From Tethya wilhelma (Eukaryota; Porifera; Demospongiae; Tethyida; Tethyidae), in contig CAXIPT010000007.1 of the NCBI GenBank assembly GCA_964030475.1, positions 2,415,318-2,479,317 of the forward strand: a stretch of DNA of 64,000 nt. The letters are read 5' to 3'. How positions within the stretch are numbered: the first letter of the stretch is position 1; every line of letters starts with the position of its first letter. The position numbers and the translations under genes are program-made. The notes under the pieces were generated by a model. That model was not told the origin of the DNA. It was given only the letters and a program-made list of their open reading frames with translations, and did not search any database. Below, piece by piece: positions 41,387 through 55,181 of the stretch.

Positions 41387-43651
41387 TTAGATTCTGAAAT
41401 AGGGCTCACTCTCACCAGTCCAATACTGAACAGCTTGGTTATTGAGATGATCAGCTATAAAGACACTACCATCTCCACTCAGTGTTATCCCAGCAGCACA
41501 CTCAAAAGATTGAACAGTATTAGCAAGTCTATGCAAAGGATCCAACACATATAAACGACTGTAACTGGTATTGGTAGAACGGTATTCACCAATGAAACAG
41601 TATCCCTCTTCATTGATGGCTATACCAGCTGGTTTCTGGATCACCCCACTACCATACTTTGAGATGAAGGTGCCTTCAGGAGAGAATACTGAGATGGAGT
41701 TACTGCCAAAGTTAACAACATGGAGATTACCAGCACGATCAAAGGTTACACCCCAAGGTTTGCTAATATAATTTTCATAAAAACTATTGTCTTCAATGTG
41801 TTTGATAAAAGTTCCATCAGGATTGAAAACAGACACTCGGTTGTTGCTATACTCTGAGACAAACACTCTGCCATCAGGATCAAGACATATTCCTCGAGGT
41901 AAGTTGAGCTCACCAGCCCCTGATCCTTGAGAGCCAAACATTGATAGGAATTTCCCAGATGAGGTCATCTTTTGAATACGGTGATTGCCTTGTTCAGCAA
42001 TATAGAGGACACCTTCTCTGATGGCTATAGCACTGGGATAAGAGAACTGACCTTCTCCTGATCCAGACTGACCGGCAATTCCAATAGTGCGGATGTTAGT
42101 ACCATTTTTATTAAAGACTGATATGCAGTGAGATCCATATACAGCAACATACAAATCACCATTGTCATCAACAGCAACATCCATAGTCTTACTTGAACAA
42201 CTAAAAGTTTTTTTAGGTCCTGAGGTAGAAACATAGTTCTTGTCTTGCTTCACATTGATGATAAATGGACTTTGTTTGATAGGAGCTCCTCCAATGGTGA
42301 TGGACAGCTGATGCTGCCCACACACCTGGGGTGTAAAGGTCACTTCATACCTTCCATTTTCCTTGTCCACTACTCCACCCACCACTGGTGGATCATGTGA
42401 TCCCATGAGACGCAACTTAGCACAAACACTCTCTCCACCATAAGGGAACTCCTTGCCTTCCTTGTCACGAGCAGTAATCACTATCTTCCTCTCTTTACCA
42501 ACGACAGCTGAGGGGATGTACATGATATCAGCTGTACTCTCACCTGGGAAGCACCCTCCAGTAATGACACCAAATGAAGAGATTTCTTCTATTAGCGTAG
42601 CATTGTCTAGAGAGGTACCGAGCATCATTTCATTCTTACAAGGCTGAAGATCACAGCACCGAAACTGTTCCACAGTACCTTGAAGTGTAAAAGACAGTAG
42701 TTCTATGGCAGAGAGCATTTCAGCTGGGCTGTAGGCTTTAGTGGCTTCAGCTATCACCTTGGATGTGGATGATAGTTCACTGTGAACTGATTTTAACTTT
42801 TCTTGCTGCATGCTGAGAGCTGTGCGTTTTCCAAGAGCAATCTCAGCACTTTCCACTAACAGGGCTGCTTCACGAGCACGAAGAGCTTCATAGATGGGTT
42901 GAAAAGAGCTCTTTATCTCCTCATTCATGGCCTTCTGCTTGGCTTGTACACGTTGCATGGCCTCCTCACCTTGCGCCATGGCATCCTCTAATTTGGCTTT
43001 GGCAGAGTAGGCTTCATCAAGAACAGAAAGCAACTCTTTTCTCTCATTTTCAGCGACCTTCTCTATTCTACTGCGTTTGTGATCATGATGGTCATCAACA
43101 GCACAGTCACGACAGATCATAGTTTCACAAGTGATACAGAAAAACTTCAAAGTCTCATCTCCATGCAGCTGGCAATACATTGGCCTCTGTGAGACACTCT
43201 TTAAAATAGAGCTGGAGTTTATAGATTCAGACTTACCAACCTCTACGAGCTCGTGATTGAAGGTTTTCTTGCAAGTTTGATGGTGACTGGTACAAGCTTT
43301 GCATAGAAATTCACAGCAGTTGCAGCAGAATGAAATAGCAGGACCATTAGATGTGGCAATGCACTGATCACAGCTGATGTCAACTTGACCTTCCACCTTC
43401 TCCTTGTAAAGAACTACTTGAGCCGAATTACTAGCATGAAGGTCTTTTTGAATGGCCTCCACCCCTCCCTCTGGAATGGAGATGACTTTCTTGCAAGTGG
43501 GACATTTAGGGTTGGGTTTTGTCACTTTTTCTTCAAAGTGTTTCTTGAGGCAGTTCAAACAGAAGGAGTGAAGACACTGTAGCATACGTGGGTCTGTGAA
43601 GAGCTTAGAACACAGTCCACAAGTAGCAGAGGACAATACATTTGAGGTCAT
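41387..43651 (-). CDS. TRIM-NHL protein, second intact copy
   Basis: Single-exon frame of 754 residues from ATG 43651. An in-frame ATG 15 codons upstream also exists, but MTSNVLSSATCG aligns with the sibling start and follows the conserved tag acceptor-like sequence. Domains are as in 32339-34549: RING (CGLC...CPTC), B-box 1, B-box 2 (CQLHGDETLKFFC...CRDCAVDDHHDH), coiled coil, filamin-type domain and NHL repeats. The C-terminus is longer (QYWTGESEPYFRI) and one blade has an insertion (EDNSFYENYISK). A ubiquitin ligase role is family knowledge. It differs from the first copy throughout, so this is an older duplication. Confidence 0.9.
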   Translation of the reverse strand: MTSNVLSSATCGLCSKLFTDPRMLQCLHSFCLNCLKKHFEEKVTKPNPKCPTCKKVISIPEGGVEAIQKDLHASNSAQVVLYKEKVEGQVDISCDQCIATSNGPAISFCCNCCEFLCKACTSHHQTCKKTFNHELVEVGKSESINSSSILKSVSQRPMYCQLHGDETLKFFCITCETMICRDCAVDDHHDHKRSRIEKVAENERKELLSVLDEAYSAKAKLEDAMAQGEEAMQRVQAKQKAMNEEIKSSFQPIYEALRAREAALLVESAEIALGKRTALSMQQEKLKSVHSELSSTSKVIAEATKAYSPAEMLSAIELLSFTLQGTVEQFRCCDLQPCKNEMMLGTSLDNATLIEEISSFGVITGGCFPGESTADIMYIPSAVVGKERKIVITARDKEGKEFPYGGESVCAKLRLMGSHDPPVVGGVVDKENGRYEVTFTPQVCGQHQLSITIGGAPIKQSPFIINVKQDKNYVSTSGPKKTFSCSSKTMDVAVDDNGDLYVAVYGSHCISVFNKNGTNIRTIGIAGQSGSGEGQFSYPSAIAIREGVLYIAEQGNHRIQKMTSSGKFLSMFGSQGSGAGELNLPRGICLDPDGRVFVSEYSNNRVSVFNPDGTFIKHIEDNSFYENYISKPWGVTFDRAGNLHVVNFGSNSISVFSPEGTFISKYGSGVIQKPAGIAINEEGYCFIGEYRSTNTSYSRLYVLDPLHRLANTVQSFECAAGITLSGDGSVFIADHLNNQAVQYWTGESEPYFRI

Positions 43652-43684
43652 AGCTAAAACTATATATATTGACACAAATAGTTT

Positions 43685-43711
43685 TAAAACCGGCAAAAAA
43701 AAAAAAAAAAA
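43685..43711. repeat. Poly-A tract
   Basis: About 24 A in a row just upstream (minus strand) of the TRIM start. Simple repeat. Confidence 0.95.
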
Positions 43712-43989
43712 AAACTTTGAGCAACAACAAAATATTTCATATGACCTTTGGTTTGTACCACCCTTAGAACTAGCCAGTTGGTCACATGCATCACAATGAA
43801 TATGACAATGAATACGGCAATGAATATCTGAGTCAACGGCTAATAAAGCTTAAAGCAAATACACATTGATGAAATATGTAATTAGTATAGCAATGAATAT
43901 TTTAAATTATAGAATACCTTGAACTTGTGGTATTCCTAGACCTCATGCAGTGCATGCAGTCAGCTAGTGGTTTCATTAGCTTTTCACTA

Positions 43990-44760
43990 TCCATGCACCA
44001 CTAAAATTGTCCTCCCTTGGCAAAATCCAATAAAATCATGTGCATAGTGTCTCCGCTTGGCAAAAGTAAACACTTTGACAACTTTAATACTACAGATATA
44101 CCAAACAATTCTGGCCTTAAAGACTGTACGCCGCTTCTCCATCACAAGCAGTCGACAATACCTTCTCTCAACTATGATGGTTTTACTAAGTATCGAATCA
44201 AGTGAAGGAAATTAAAGCCAATGCTTTGAACAGTTTTCTCTACAGCTGCTTTAAGTCCACCTTGCAGCTTACCGTATAGCGGGAAAGTTTCGCGGGGTTT
44301 AACTTTTGCGGTTTTCGCGGATCACGATCCATCCGTGAAAGTTTTTATCCGCGAAAATTTTCAAAATGTATTAAACGTATGGGCTTGCGCACAGCTCATG
44401 CGCGAAAGTTAAACTGCAAAAATGTTTGACTAGAGACTTCCGCGAAAGTTTGACACTGTGAAACTTTCCCGCTATACGGTATATTTCGGATCTATAGTAA
44501 TCAGCGACCTCATAAATCTTAGTCCTGATGACTTCCCAGAGGAGTTGTTATGGCACTTTTCAACCTGCTAATCAATTTTGGCACTACAAAATCTGCAGGC
44601 CATGATGGAATCTCATGAAGCTAAGATGCTAGTATTGATTCTTTAACTAGTCTAATAGTATTCGATCTGTCACTTAAGTCTGGCATATTTCCAACACAAT
44701 GGAACCATGTGAATTAGCTGAGGCCTCAAGGCTATAGCCATACATTGTGACAGCCAATTG
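43990..44760 (+). pseudogene. Non-LTR retrotransposon RT remnant, interrupted by a MITE
   Basis: Weak plus-strand matches to the start of a LINE reverse transcriptase: a stretch resembling an S-A-G-x-D-G-I-S-x-x-x-L motif (ctgcaggccatgatggaatctc, 44596-44617) and later SGIFPTQW-like codons (44680-44705). The frame is broken by several stops. A MITE splits it at 44272-44484. Family not determined. Confidence 0.45.
44272..44484. mobile_element. MITE, TATAGCGGGAAAGTTTC family
   Basis: The left end taccgtatagcgggaaagtt and right end aactttcccgctatacggta are inverted over about 22 bp, with TA borders. The interior repeats gcgaaagtt/gcgaaaattt motifs. It is inserted into a LINE remnant. A diverged relative lies at 62484-62687. 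Confidence 0.85.
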
Positions 44761-45004
44761 AAAGCATGTCTTACTAACCTACAATATTGAACTGCTGCTA
44801 AATATAACAAGCTTCCTAGTTGACTACTTTGATGAAATTCTTTTTTCACCATACCTGCATCACCCTCCTGTCTCGAATCATAATCACATCTCACAGACTG
44901 TAAAATTCTTTTGAAAGTTGTTGGCAAAAACCCGAGAAAGAGCATGCATTGCATGCTCTAGCTCTACCATACGTTGTACAATGAAGTCTCTCACATGCAT
45001 GACA

Positions 45005-45072
45005 TTAGCGACCAGGCTCCCTCTTTCCCTTCAGTATTATCCGAGAGGGGGGAGCCTGGGAACAAGGCTACT
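45005..45072. mobile_element. Short CCTCGTTCCCAGGC-family MITE remnant
   Basis: tagcgaccaggctccctctttcc is mirrored by ggagcctgggaacaaggcta over about 65 bp with almost no interior. Confidence 0.6.
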
Positions 45073-45174
45073 GAGAGCTAGTCCACCTAATTTTGCCGCC
45101 CAGGAATAACTGTAACAGTTATAACTCTATAGATGCTATTCCCAATGTAACTCCACATATACCCTCTAGCTACA

Positions 45175-45330
45175 AGAAGTACCTTTCTTTGCATGTTAAT
45201 TGTTCTCTGGAGAAGTAGCTGTATAGGCATGGAACTTTATAATAACACTCTAGTCTCCATCAGTGTGGTCAAGAGTGGTGGGTCATGGTATGGTTGATAA
45301 TCAAAGTTTCAGGTCACAAGACTGCATGTG
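45175..45330 (-). pseudogene. Decayed ORD exon (SYFSREQQ type)
   Basis: Minus-strand match to 35083-35178, with insertions (for example taattg inside the RE-QQ codons and a 40-base expansion), so not translatable. It lies upstream of the intact TRIM gene at 43651, as in the other units. Confidence 0.55.
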
Positions 45331-45394
45331 AGGAGAGAGAGAGAGACACACACACACACAACTAGACAGTATAGTGCACATAAAACGATTGCAN

Positions 45395-49744
<4,350 letters not shown>

Positions 49745-50523
49745 GTGAGTGTCTGTGCATGCCTCTGTATGTGTATATTGTATGTGTGTGTGCAGTTGTG
49801 TGTGTTCTTCAGGTATGCAAATAAAGCTAATTTTACTTCCTGCAATAATGGGTTATTTATACTTCACACTGACATTTCCTCTGACTGAGCTGTGTCAGTG
49901 TACTTTTGCTGTACTGTGTAGTCATGTGATAGATATTATTATGGGTACATGCATACATACATATGCATACTTGATTAGTACTTTGTACTTGTACAGTACG
50001 CTAGTCTCTGGATCCTTGTTGGGTTGCTTTTACTTATGATGATCATTACCAGCTTTTCTGCTTTACCAGCTTTAGTGCTGACCTTTACCAGCTGTATCCA
50101 ACATGAAATGGTGCTGGTGTTAATAATGCTTGTAGTTTGTTGAAGTTGTATTAATTTTAAACAAGTTTATTGCTTCATTTTCTGCAAAATCAATTGTAGT
50201 ACGCACACATTACTTTATGACCTTAACAGTATGAAGTTATTTGCTAAAGTAAAGCTTGAGTATAGTATATGTCCCTTGCTTGCCTCATGCATGTCTTTGT
50301 ATACCTTTAGAAATGTCTCATGAGTGCATGAGTGCTTAGTATAAGTCAGTAATATTCTCTTTCAATTATATTTCAACCAACATAATTGTGTAATATCTTT
50401 TGAACAGTTCAATACAAAAAAAATTTCTTTCAAGAAAGGGGAAAAAAAATCGAAGATGTTCTTAATTGTTTTTTTTTAAAACTTGTATTTTACATGTACA
50501 ATATCAGATATAATATTTATAGT
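49745..50523. other. OSBP downstream intron / start of protease segment
   Basis: Intron sequence after the gtgagt donor. From about 50030 it is the start of a tandem segment (ccagctttagtgctgaccttta) repeated at 58690 and 63750. No further OSBP exon seen. Confidence 0.5.
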
Positions 50524-51600
50524 TTAGCATCTTGCTGAACATCTCGCTCCAGTATCACACTTCCATTGACAGATGTGATAGAAGTAACTCCTTGTGATGC
50601 GTACACCGTAGTTCAGACTTGAACTTCCACGAGTATTGACTCCATAAGAATAGTATTGACTACCATCATGGTTGTTAGTCATGACGGGACCACCACTCAT
50701 ACCTCCTCCATTGTCACAAGTGTACTGCAGTCGTCTGTCGTTTGTGGAAGAGAATATCCACCAGCCTGTTGTGAGTCGTCTGATGTCACTGCAGTGTGAA
50801 CACACAAAACACCGTCCTCTATCAGCAGGATAACCACACACCTCTCCGGACACTCTCGGCATGGGATCACGATAGGCATATCCCATCCAGTTAGAAACTG
50901 AAGAGGAGAGCTCAAGGTACGCTATGTCATGGTCCTTGCTGCCACTGTTTCTGTATGCATCATACCTCAGCACCCTATTGATGGAGTATGCTGTACCAGT
51001 TGATTGGCAGGTCCTTTGGAGATAAAATGTAATTTGAGAAAAACTGTAAATACTTCGTGGCGAGCCATCTGGATGGAGACAGTGAGCTGCTGTGATGAGA
51101 TGGCGTGGTCCGACTAGGTAGGCTGAGCAACGTTTTCCTCCAGCTGACAAGTAGCCCATAGCAGAATATGGAGCACTGTATTGATTACGTGAAGTACGAT
51201 CATCACGTCCAATGACACCACGTTTCATTTCTGTAGTGAAATGAGGCTCATCGTAAAGAAATTTGGCGTATTTGCTCTTGCGAGCATATTCCAAAGTTTT
51301 GATAACCTGTTCATCCGAAGAGACTGTCTCTGTCCCATTCCAGTACTGTGTGATGATTCGATTGCTTTCAATCTCTTCCCGTGAAAATCCATGAAAGTAG
51401 TTGCTCTCTCCACTGCCAATCTCTACGTCAGATATTTCTTGATTAGCATCACCAAGAGTTTCAACGGTAATATTCTCCTGTTTACCATCTTCGTCTTGAT
51501 TGCCTGGAATGATCTCAACGTTTGCACCCATGACCTTGTTAGCGGTGATCATGCAGTAGCTTAGCATGAATGCTAGAAGGATGATGGCTTGAGTCTTCAT
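50524..51600 (-). CDS. Secreted trypsin/V8-like serine protease
   Basis: Start taken at MKTQAII (51600), because a hydrophobic signal peptide follows at once (LLAFMLSYCMITA). The in-frame ATG at 51669 would lie within about 10 bases of the TATA box. 358 residues. An acidic propeptide-like region runs to about residue 130, then the protease domain. Catalytic residues visible: His in TAAHCL, Asp in KDHDIAYLEL, Ser in GGGMSGGPVM. The Cys-rich end (CQWKCDTGARCSARC) suggests extra disulfides. The layout resembles the glutamyl-endopeptidase-like (S1B) branch more than digestive trypsin. A tandem paralogue with lesions lies at 59384-60452. Confidence 0.85.
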   Translation of the reverse strand: MKTQAIILLAFMLSYCMITANKVMGANVEIIPGNQDEDGKQENITVETLGDANQEISDVEIGSGESNYFHGFSREEIESNRIITQYWNGTETVSSDEQVIKTLEYARKSKYAKFLYDEPHFTTEMKRGVIGRDDRTSRNQYSAPYSAMGYLSAGGKRCSAYLVGPRHLITAAHCLHPDGSPRSIYSFSQITFYLQRTCQSTGTAYSINRVLRYDAYRNSGSKDHDIAYLELSSSVSNWMGYAYRDPMPRVSGEVCGYPADRGRCFVCSHCSDIRRLTTGWWIFSSTNDRRLQYTCDNGGGMSGGPVMTNNHDGSQYYSYGVNTRGSSSLNYGVRITRSYFYHICQWKCDTGARCSARC

Positions 51601-51672
51601 TCTTAAGTTTGAAGCTGGTTCGATGCTGAGAAAGATAAAGTCGAAGAGTGTGTAGAAGTGTTGTGCCACTTG

Positions 51673-51684
51673 GCTTTTTATAGC
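51673..51684 (-). promoter_or_regulatory. TATA box of the protease gene
   Basis: Minus strand gctataaaaagcc lies about 75 bp upstream of the MKTQ start. The same element (ctataaaaggcc) precedes the paralogue at about 60540. Confidence 0.5.
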
Positions 51685-51699
51685 AGATTCAGTGCTTTT

Positions 51700-53291
51700 C
51701 TATGGGCTCATGCCTCTTGGATCGTACAGTAATGTGTGTAGGATCTGTATTGGTATAAAAATCCAAAGTTTAATACTTTCTCACTGACAATATTTTCCTG
51801 TTTACTTACTGAGCAGATTTTGTGATAATTGTATGGGTATTTTGAAAGTTATTCAAGGAAGTGCATGTGTTGTTAGTCTGTGCATGGTGTACTCAAGTTT
51901 TGACAGTTCTATTGTTAGTATGTACTGCATGTCACTGTATGTTTACGGATTATATAGCGCAACTTTCATTTTTGTAGTTGTGTGTACTATAATTTATGTA
52001 ACCCTAACCTGAACCCTCCTATAATGGGAGTAACAAGTATCCCTTATCTTTTGACCCCTTGTCCCTGTGAGATAAATGTTATCACTGTATTAATCACTGC
52101 ACACTGAATAGTAGCCGCCCTCAAATACATGTAAATGCAGTGCACCAAGCATATGTAGTGAAATAGTAGCCACAAATAATTTTATTCATGACATTTACCT
52201 CACTTATGGGTGGGTTTCAAACCAGATGCTTGAGTTGCATGCACTTGTCATGATTGCAATTGTTGCTGTATGAGTCTCTGAAGCGTCTGAAGTGTCTGAA
52301 ATGGGAAGTACTCAACCAATAGTTAAGAAGAAGCATTGTTTGATGCAGCATTCTTGTATCCTCGTTCCCAGGCTCTCTCCCAGAACAGTGAATATTTATG
52401 CATGCGCGTACAAAAATAGGAAGGGAGAGAGCCTGGTACGTGAAATCATGTGAATGATGTTGCCCGTAGAGAGACCGTATACAGAAAGTTTGTAAGGTTT
52501 CTCTACTACAGCATACTAATTTTTCTGTGCACTACGTCATTCACGTGATTTTGCATACCAGGCTCTCTATCTTCCTATTTTTCAGCACGTAATATCTGGG
52601 AGAGAGCCTGGGAACGAGGCTAGCATTCTTGCTCAAGCATGTACAGTTGTAAGAGCATAAGCTGAGAAGCAGCTAGGAGGTGTGGCTAATTCCAGTGATG
52701 TGAGTGTCAGAGCGTGAGTGTTGCATTAAATGCCATCCTCAAATTCTAGCCTTCCTTGAAAATAAGGTGCATCCTATAGACCTGTTGTATGTACAAGCAT
52801 CACATGCTCAAAAAATAAAATTACAAAAAATTTACGGAGAAAATTTCGAGTATACGAAGATAAGCCCCGCCCGTTGGAGGACAAGAGATGGGCAGTTGTA
52901 TTACGATCTTCGTAGCAGCTGCTGCAAAAGTTCTGATTTTTCAGTATGTTTTGTCTAACTATTAGCCTATACTAAATTTCTAAGTTAGAAGTTACAACAG
53001 ACTGGGCTAAGAGCAACAAAAACGATTCTTTGTTATCTTCCAATACTTGCTGTGCAAATTGTCCTCCAAGATGGCTGACTTTTTTTATGTCATGTGACGT
53101 CACGTGCAACGGGTCTATAAGGGCTGTAATTTATAGTAGCCGCCATTTTTGTTCAAATAGATACGGTATGTGGGAGTGTAAGCCTTCAATGCTACTTGAT
53201 GCTTTTTGTGGGCTAATTGTTTGTAAAGTGCTGGCCATAAATACCTGCCAAAGCATTGTGATTGTGTCCCTGGATGCAGTTTTTGAGTAAG

Positions 53292-53322
<31 letters not shown>

Positions 53323-54150
53323 TGTGTGTAGGTTTGATGGCTACAATTACTGACTTCAACCCCCAGTTGTGCAGTGCTAAGGTCAATAACATGTTTACTT
53401 GAAAGTTTTGATTTACAGTGTATTGATTTCTTTGAAGGTGCAAGGTCCATGCCAAAGCTAATGACTTTCAACCACTGACATGTACTTTTGGTGAGGATTT
53501 TTCAACCTCCTATAGTAGAGTATTGAAGTACCTTGTCCTTTTGAGATAAGATAAAATGGTATCTGCATGTGGGTTGGAAAGGGTGATTTGTTACATACAG
53601 TATCTATTTTTTTGTCAAGTATACTGTAGGATTTTAGTATGGTCCCTAGTAGAGTGTACAGTTTTGATGGCGGGATTTCTGGGGTTTAGGGCTATTGCAA
53701 ATTAAAAATACTCTTGTTTTCTACAAAGAGTGACTGTGAATGTCTATGCATGCCTCTGTGTGTGTGTTGCATGTATGTGCAGAAGTGTATACTTCACAGG
53801 AGAGCCCAGTATACAAATTATTTTTTACCAAACTATGTGCTCAATAATTGCAGTGCAACCACATAAGAGATTTTGTGTTTATAACTTCCAGACATTTAAG
53901 GCTTACCACCCAGTGATGGGGTGATCATTATGAAGCTTCTGTGAGAGTGGTAACTCAAAAATGTTAGGAATAGGGTTGGGCAAACTACTGGGAGTTAAGA
54001 GTCCAGATTTTCTAAGGAGTTAGAGGCTGCATTGATGTATTCCCAGTACGGTAGTACTGGGTACATAGGAATGGCACGGATGGCCCATTAGCGCAATACA
54101 AATATTCACGCGAATAACTCTGCAAAAACTGAGCGCTTGGCACTAAAANT
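51700..54150. repeat. Repeat-rich flank, tandem unit 1
   Basis: From about 53000 to 54045 it matches 61.75-63.3 kb in order: tgctggccat...aatacct, a GT run, acttcaacccccag, cttttggtgagga, gtccagatttt...gaggctgcattgatg. It contains a MITE at 52353-52625 and a GT run at 53291-53320. No coding exon recognised. Confidence 0.6.
52353..52625. mobile_element. MITE, CCTCGTTCCCAGGC family, 0.27 kb
   Basis: The left end tcctcgttcccaggctctct and right end agagagcctgggaacgaggc are inverted. Inner arms pair through gagagcctggta...tcatgtgaatga and tcattcacgtga...taccaggctctc. Confidence 0.85.
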
Positions 54151-54191
54151 ACATAGTAAGTAAGTGTAATAATTCATCATAACAATAGAAG

Positions 54192-55181
54192 TTAATTATC
54201 CACTAACTGGGACGAGATGGCTGCTAGCTCTGACTGGGGGATACGGATGTACCTGATGAACGAGTCACTTTTCCATCTACCAAGAGCACGGATTACTGAG
54301 TCTTCGATTCCTCTGGCAGCAGCCGTCGTCGCCGCTCCTATGCGAAACGAATGACCCGAAAAGTTGGAGCAATCTATTCCAGCCTTGCATAATGCTAAGC
54401 GAAGGTTCTGGACCAGGCGACAACGGGTTAGTGGCGAACCATTGTTGTGGCAGAACAGCGGGCCAGGGTTGAGTCCTCTGATTGATAAATAACCTAGGAG
54501 GGCCTTTACCGGACAAATGGTAGAGTTCGTTTTTCCTATCACGATGGTTACTCCTTGTCCCAGCTGATCCGTTTTGGAGACTTTTAGCGAAAGGTGGATA
54601 AGTGTCGGGCTCTCGGTCGAGTCAACAGCTACATCACTCAAAGATAGATGTCGGGAAGCGTCAAAGGATGAGTTTTGAGTGGTGAATTCCCCAGACTTGA
54701 GAAACCCGAAGAATCCCACACATGAAGCTGCCCAAAGTAGCCTGTTCTCATAGCTTGCTGGATCGGTATTGAGCACTCCGTACAGTTTGGACAGGATCAG
54801 AGGTGTGATAGGTAGTCTGCTATCACGCCCCGGGGGTCTCTGCTTCCGGGCCCCTCTCAGAAGTAACTCCAACTTTAAGCAGGCTGACGTAGGGTTTCCG
54901 AAACCCCTGGAGATGTGTAGGAAACGGACAGCAGACAAATAGGAGCGTATGGTTGCAAAGGATACCCGTTGGGATAGGTCTGCCACAAATAATATCAACA
55001 GTTGTTCAGTAGCCGGAAGTGGAGGTAAATTCATCTGGTTGCAGAACTTGATGTAGCTCCGTTGGCCTGAGGTATAGCTGCGTCGTGTGCTTGGTGCGAT
55101 GCTGCTGCTAATGAGGTCCTCAGCGATTGTCTCCAACTCTCGGACAGCCAATCGGGCTGCTGCTCCACTAGGACCTCCCAC
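54192..55181 (-). CDS. Tyrosine recombinase of the DIRS-like element
   Basis: Open frame of 329 residues. The N-terminal core-binding region reads PSTRRSYTSGQRSYIKFC. The catalytic domain has HSFRIGAATTAAARG (His-x-x-Arg) and a terminal Tyr in SFIRYIRI after GRWKS. The first catalytic arginine, normally in F-x-R-x-GE, is Lys here (GFLKSGEF). It overlaps the RT frame by about 150 bases. The recombinase would close or integrate a circular DNA copy instead of cutting like a DDE integrase. Confidence 0.85.
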   Translation of the reverse strand: MGGPSGAAARLAVRELETIAEDLISSSIAPSTRRSYTSGQRSYIKFCNQMNLPPLPATEQLLILFVADLSQRVSFATIRSYLSAVRFLHISRGFGNPTSACLKLELLLRGARKQRPPGRDSRLPITPLILSKLYGVLNTDPASYENRLLWAASCVGFFGFLKSGEFTTQNSSFDASRHLSLSDVAVDSTESPTLIHLSLKVSKTDQLGQGVTIVIGKTNSTICPVKALLGYLSIRGLNPGPLFCHNNGSPLTRCRLVQNLRLALCKAGIDCSNFSGHSFRIGAATTAAARGIEDSVIRALGRWKSDSFIRYIRIPQSELAAISSQLVDN

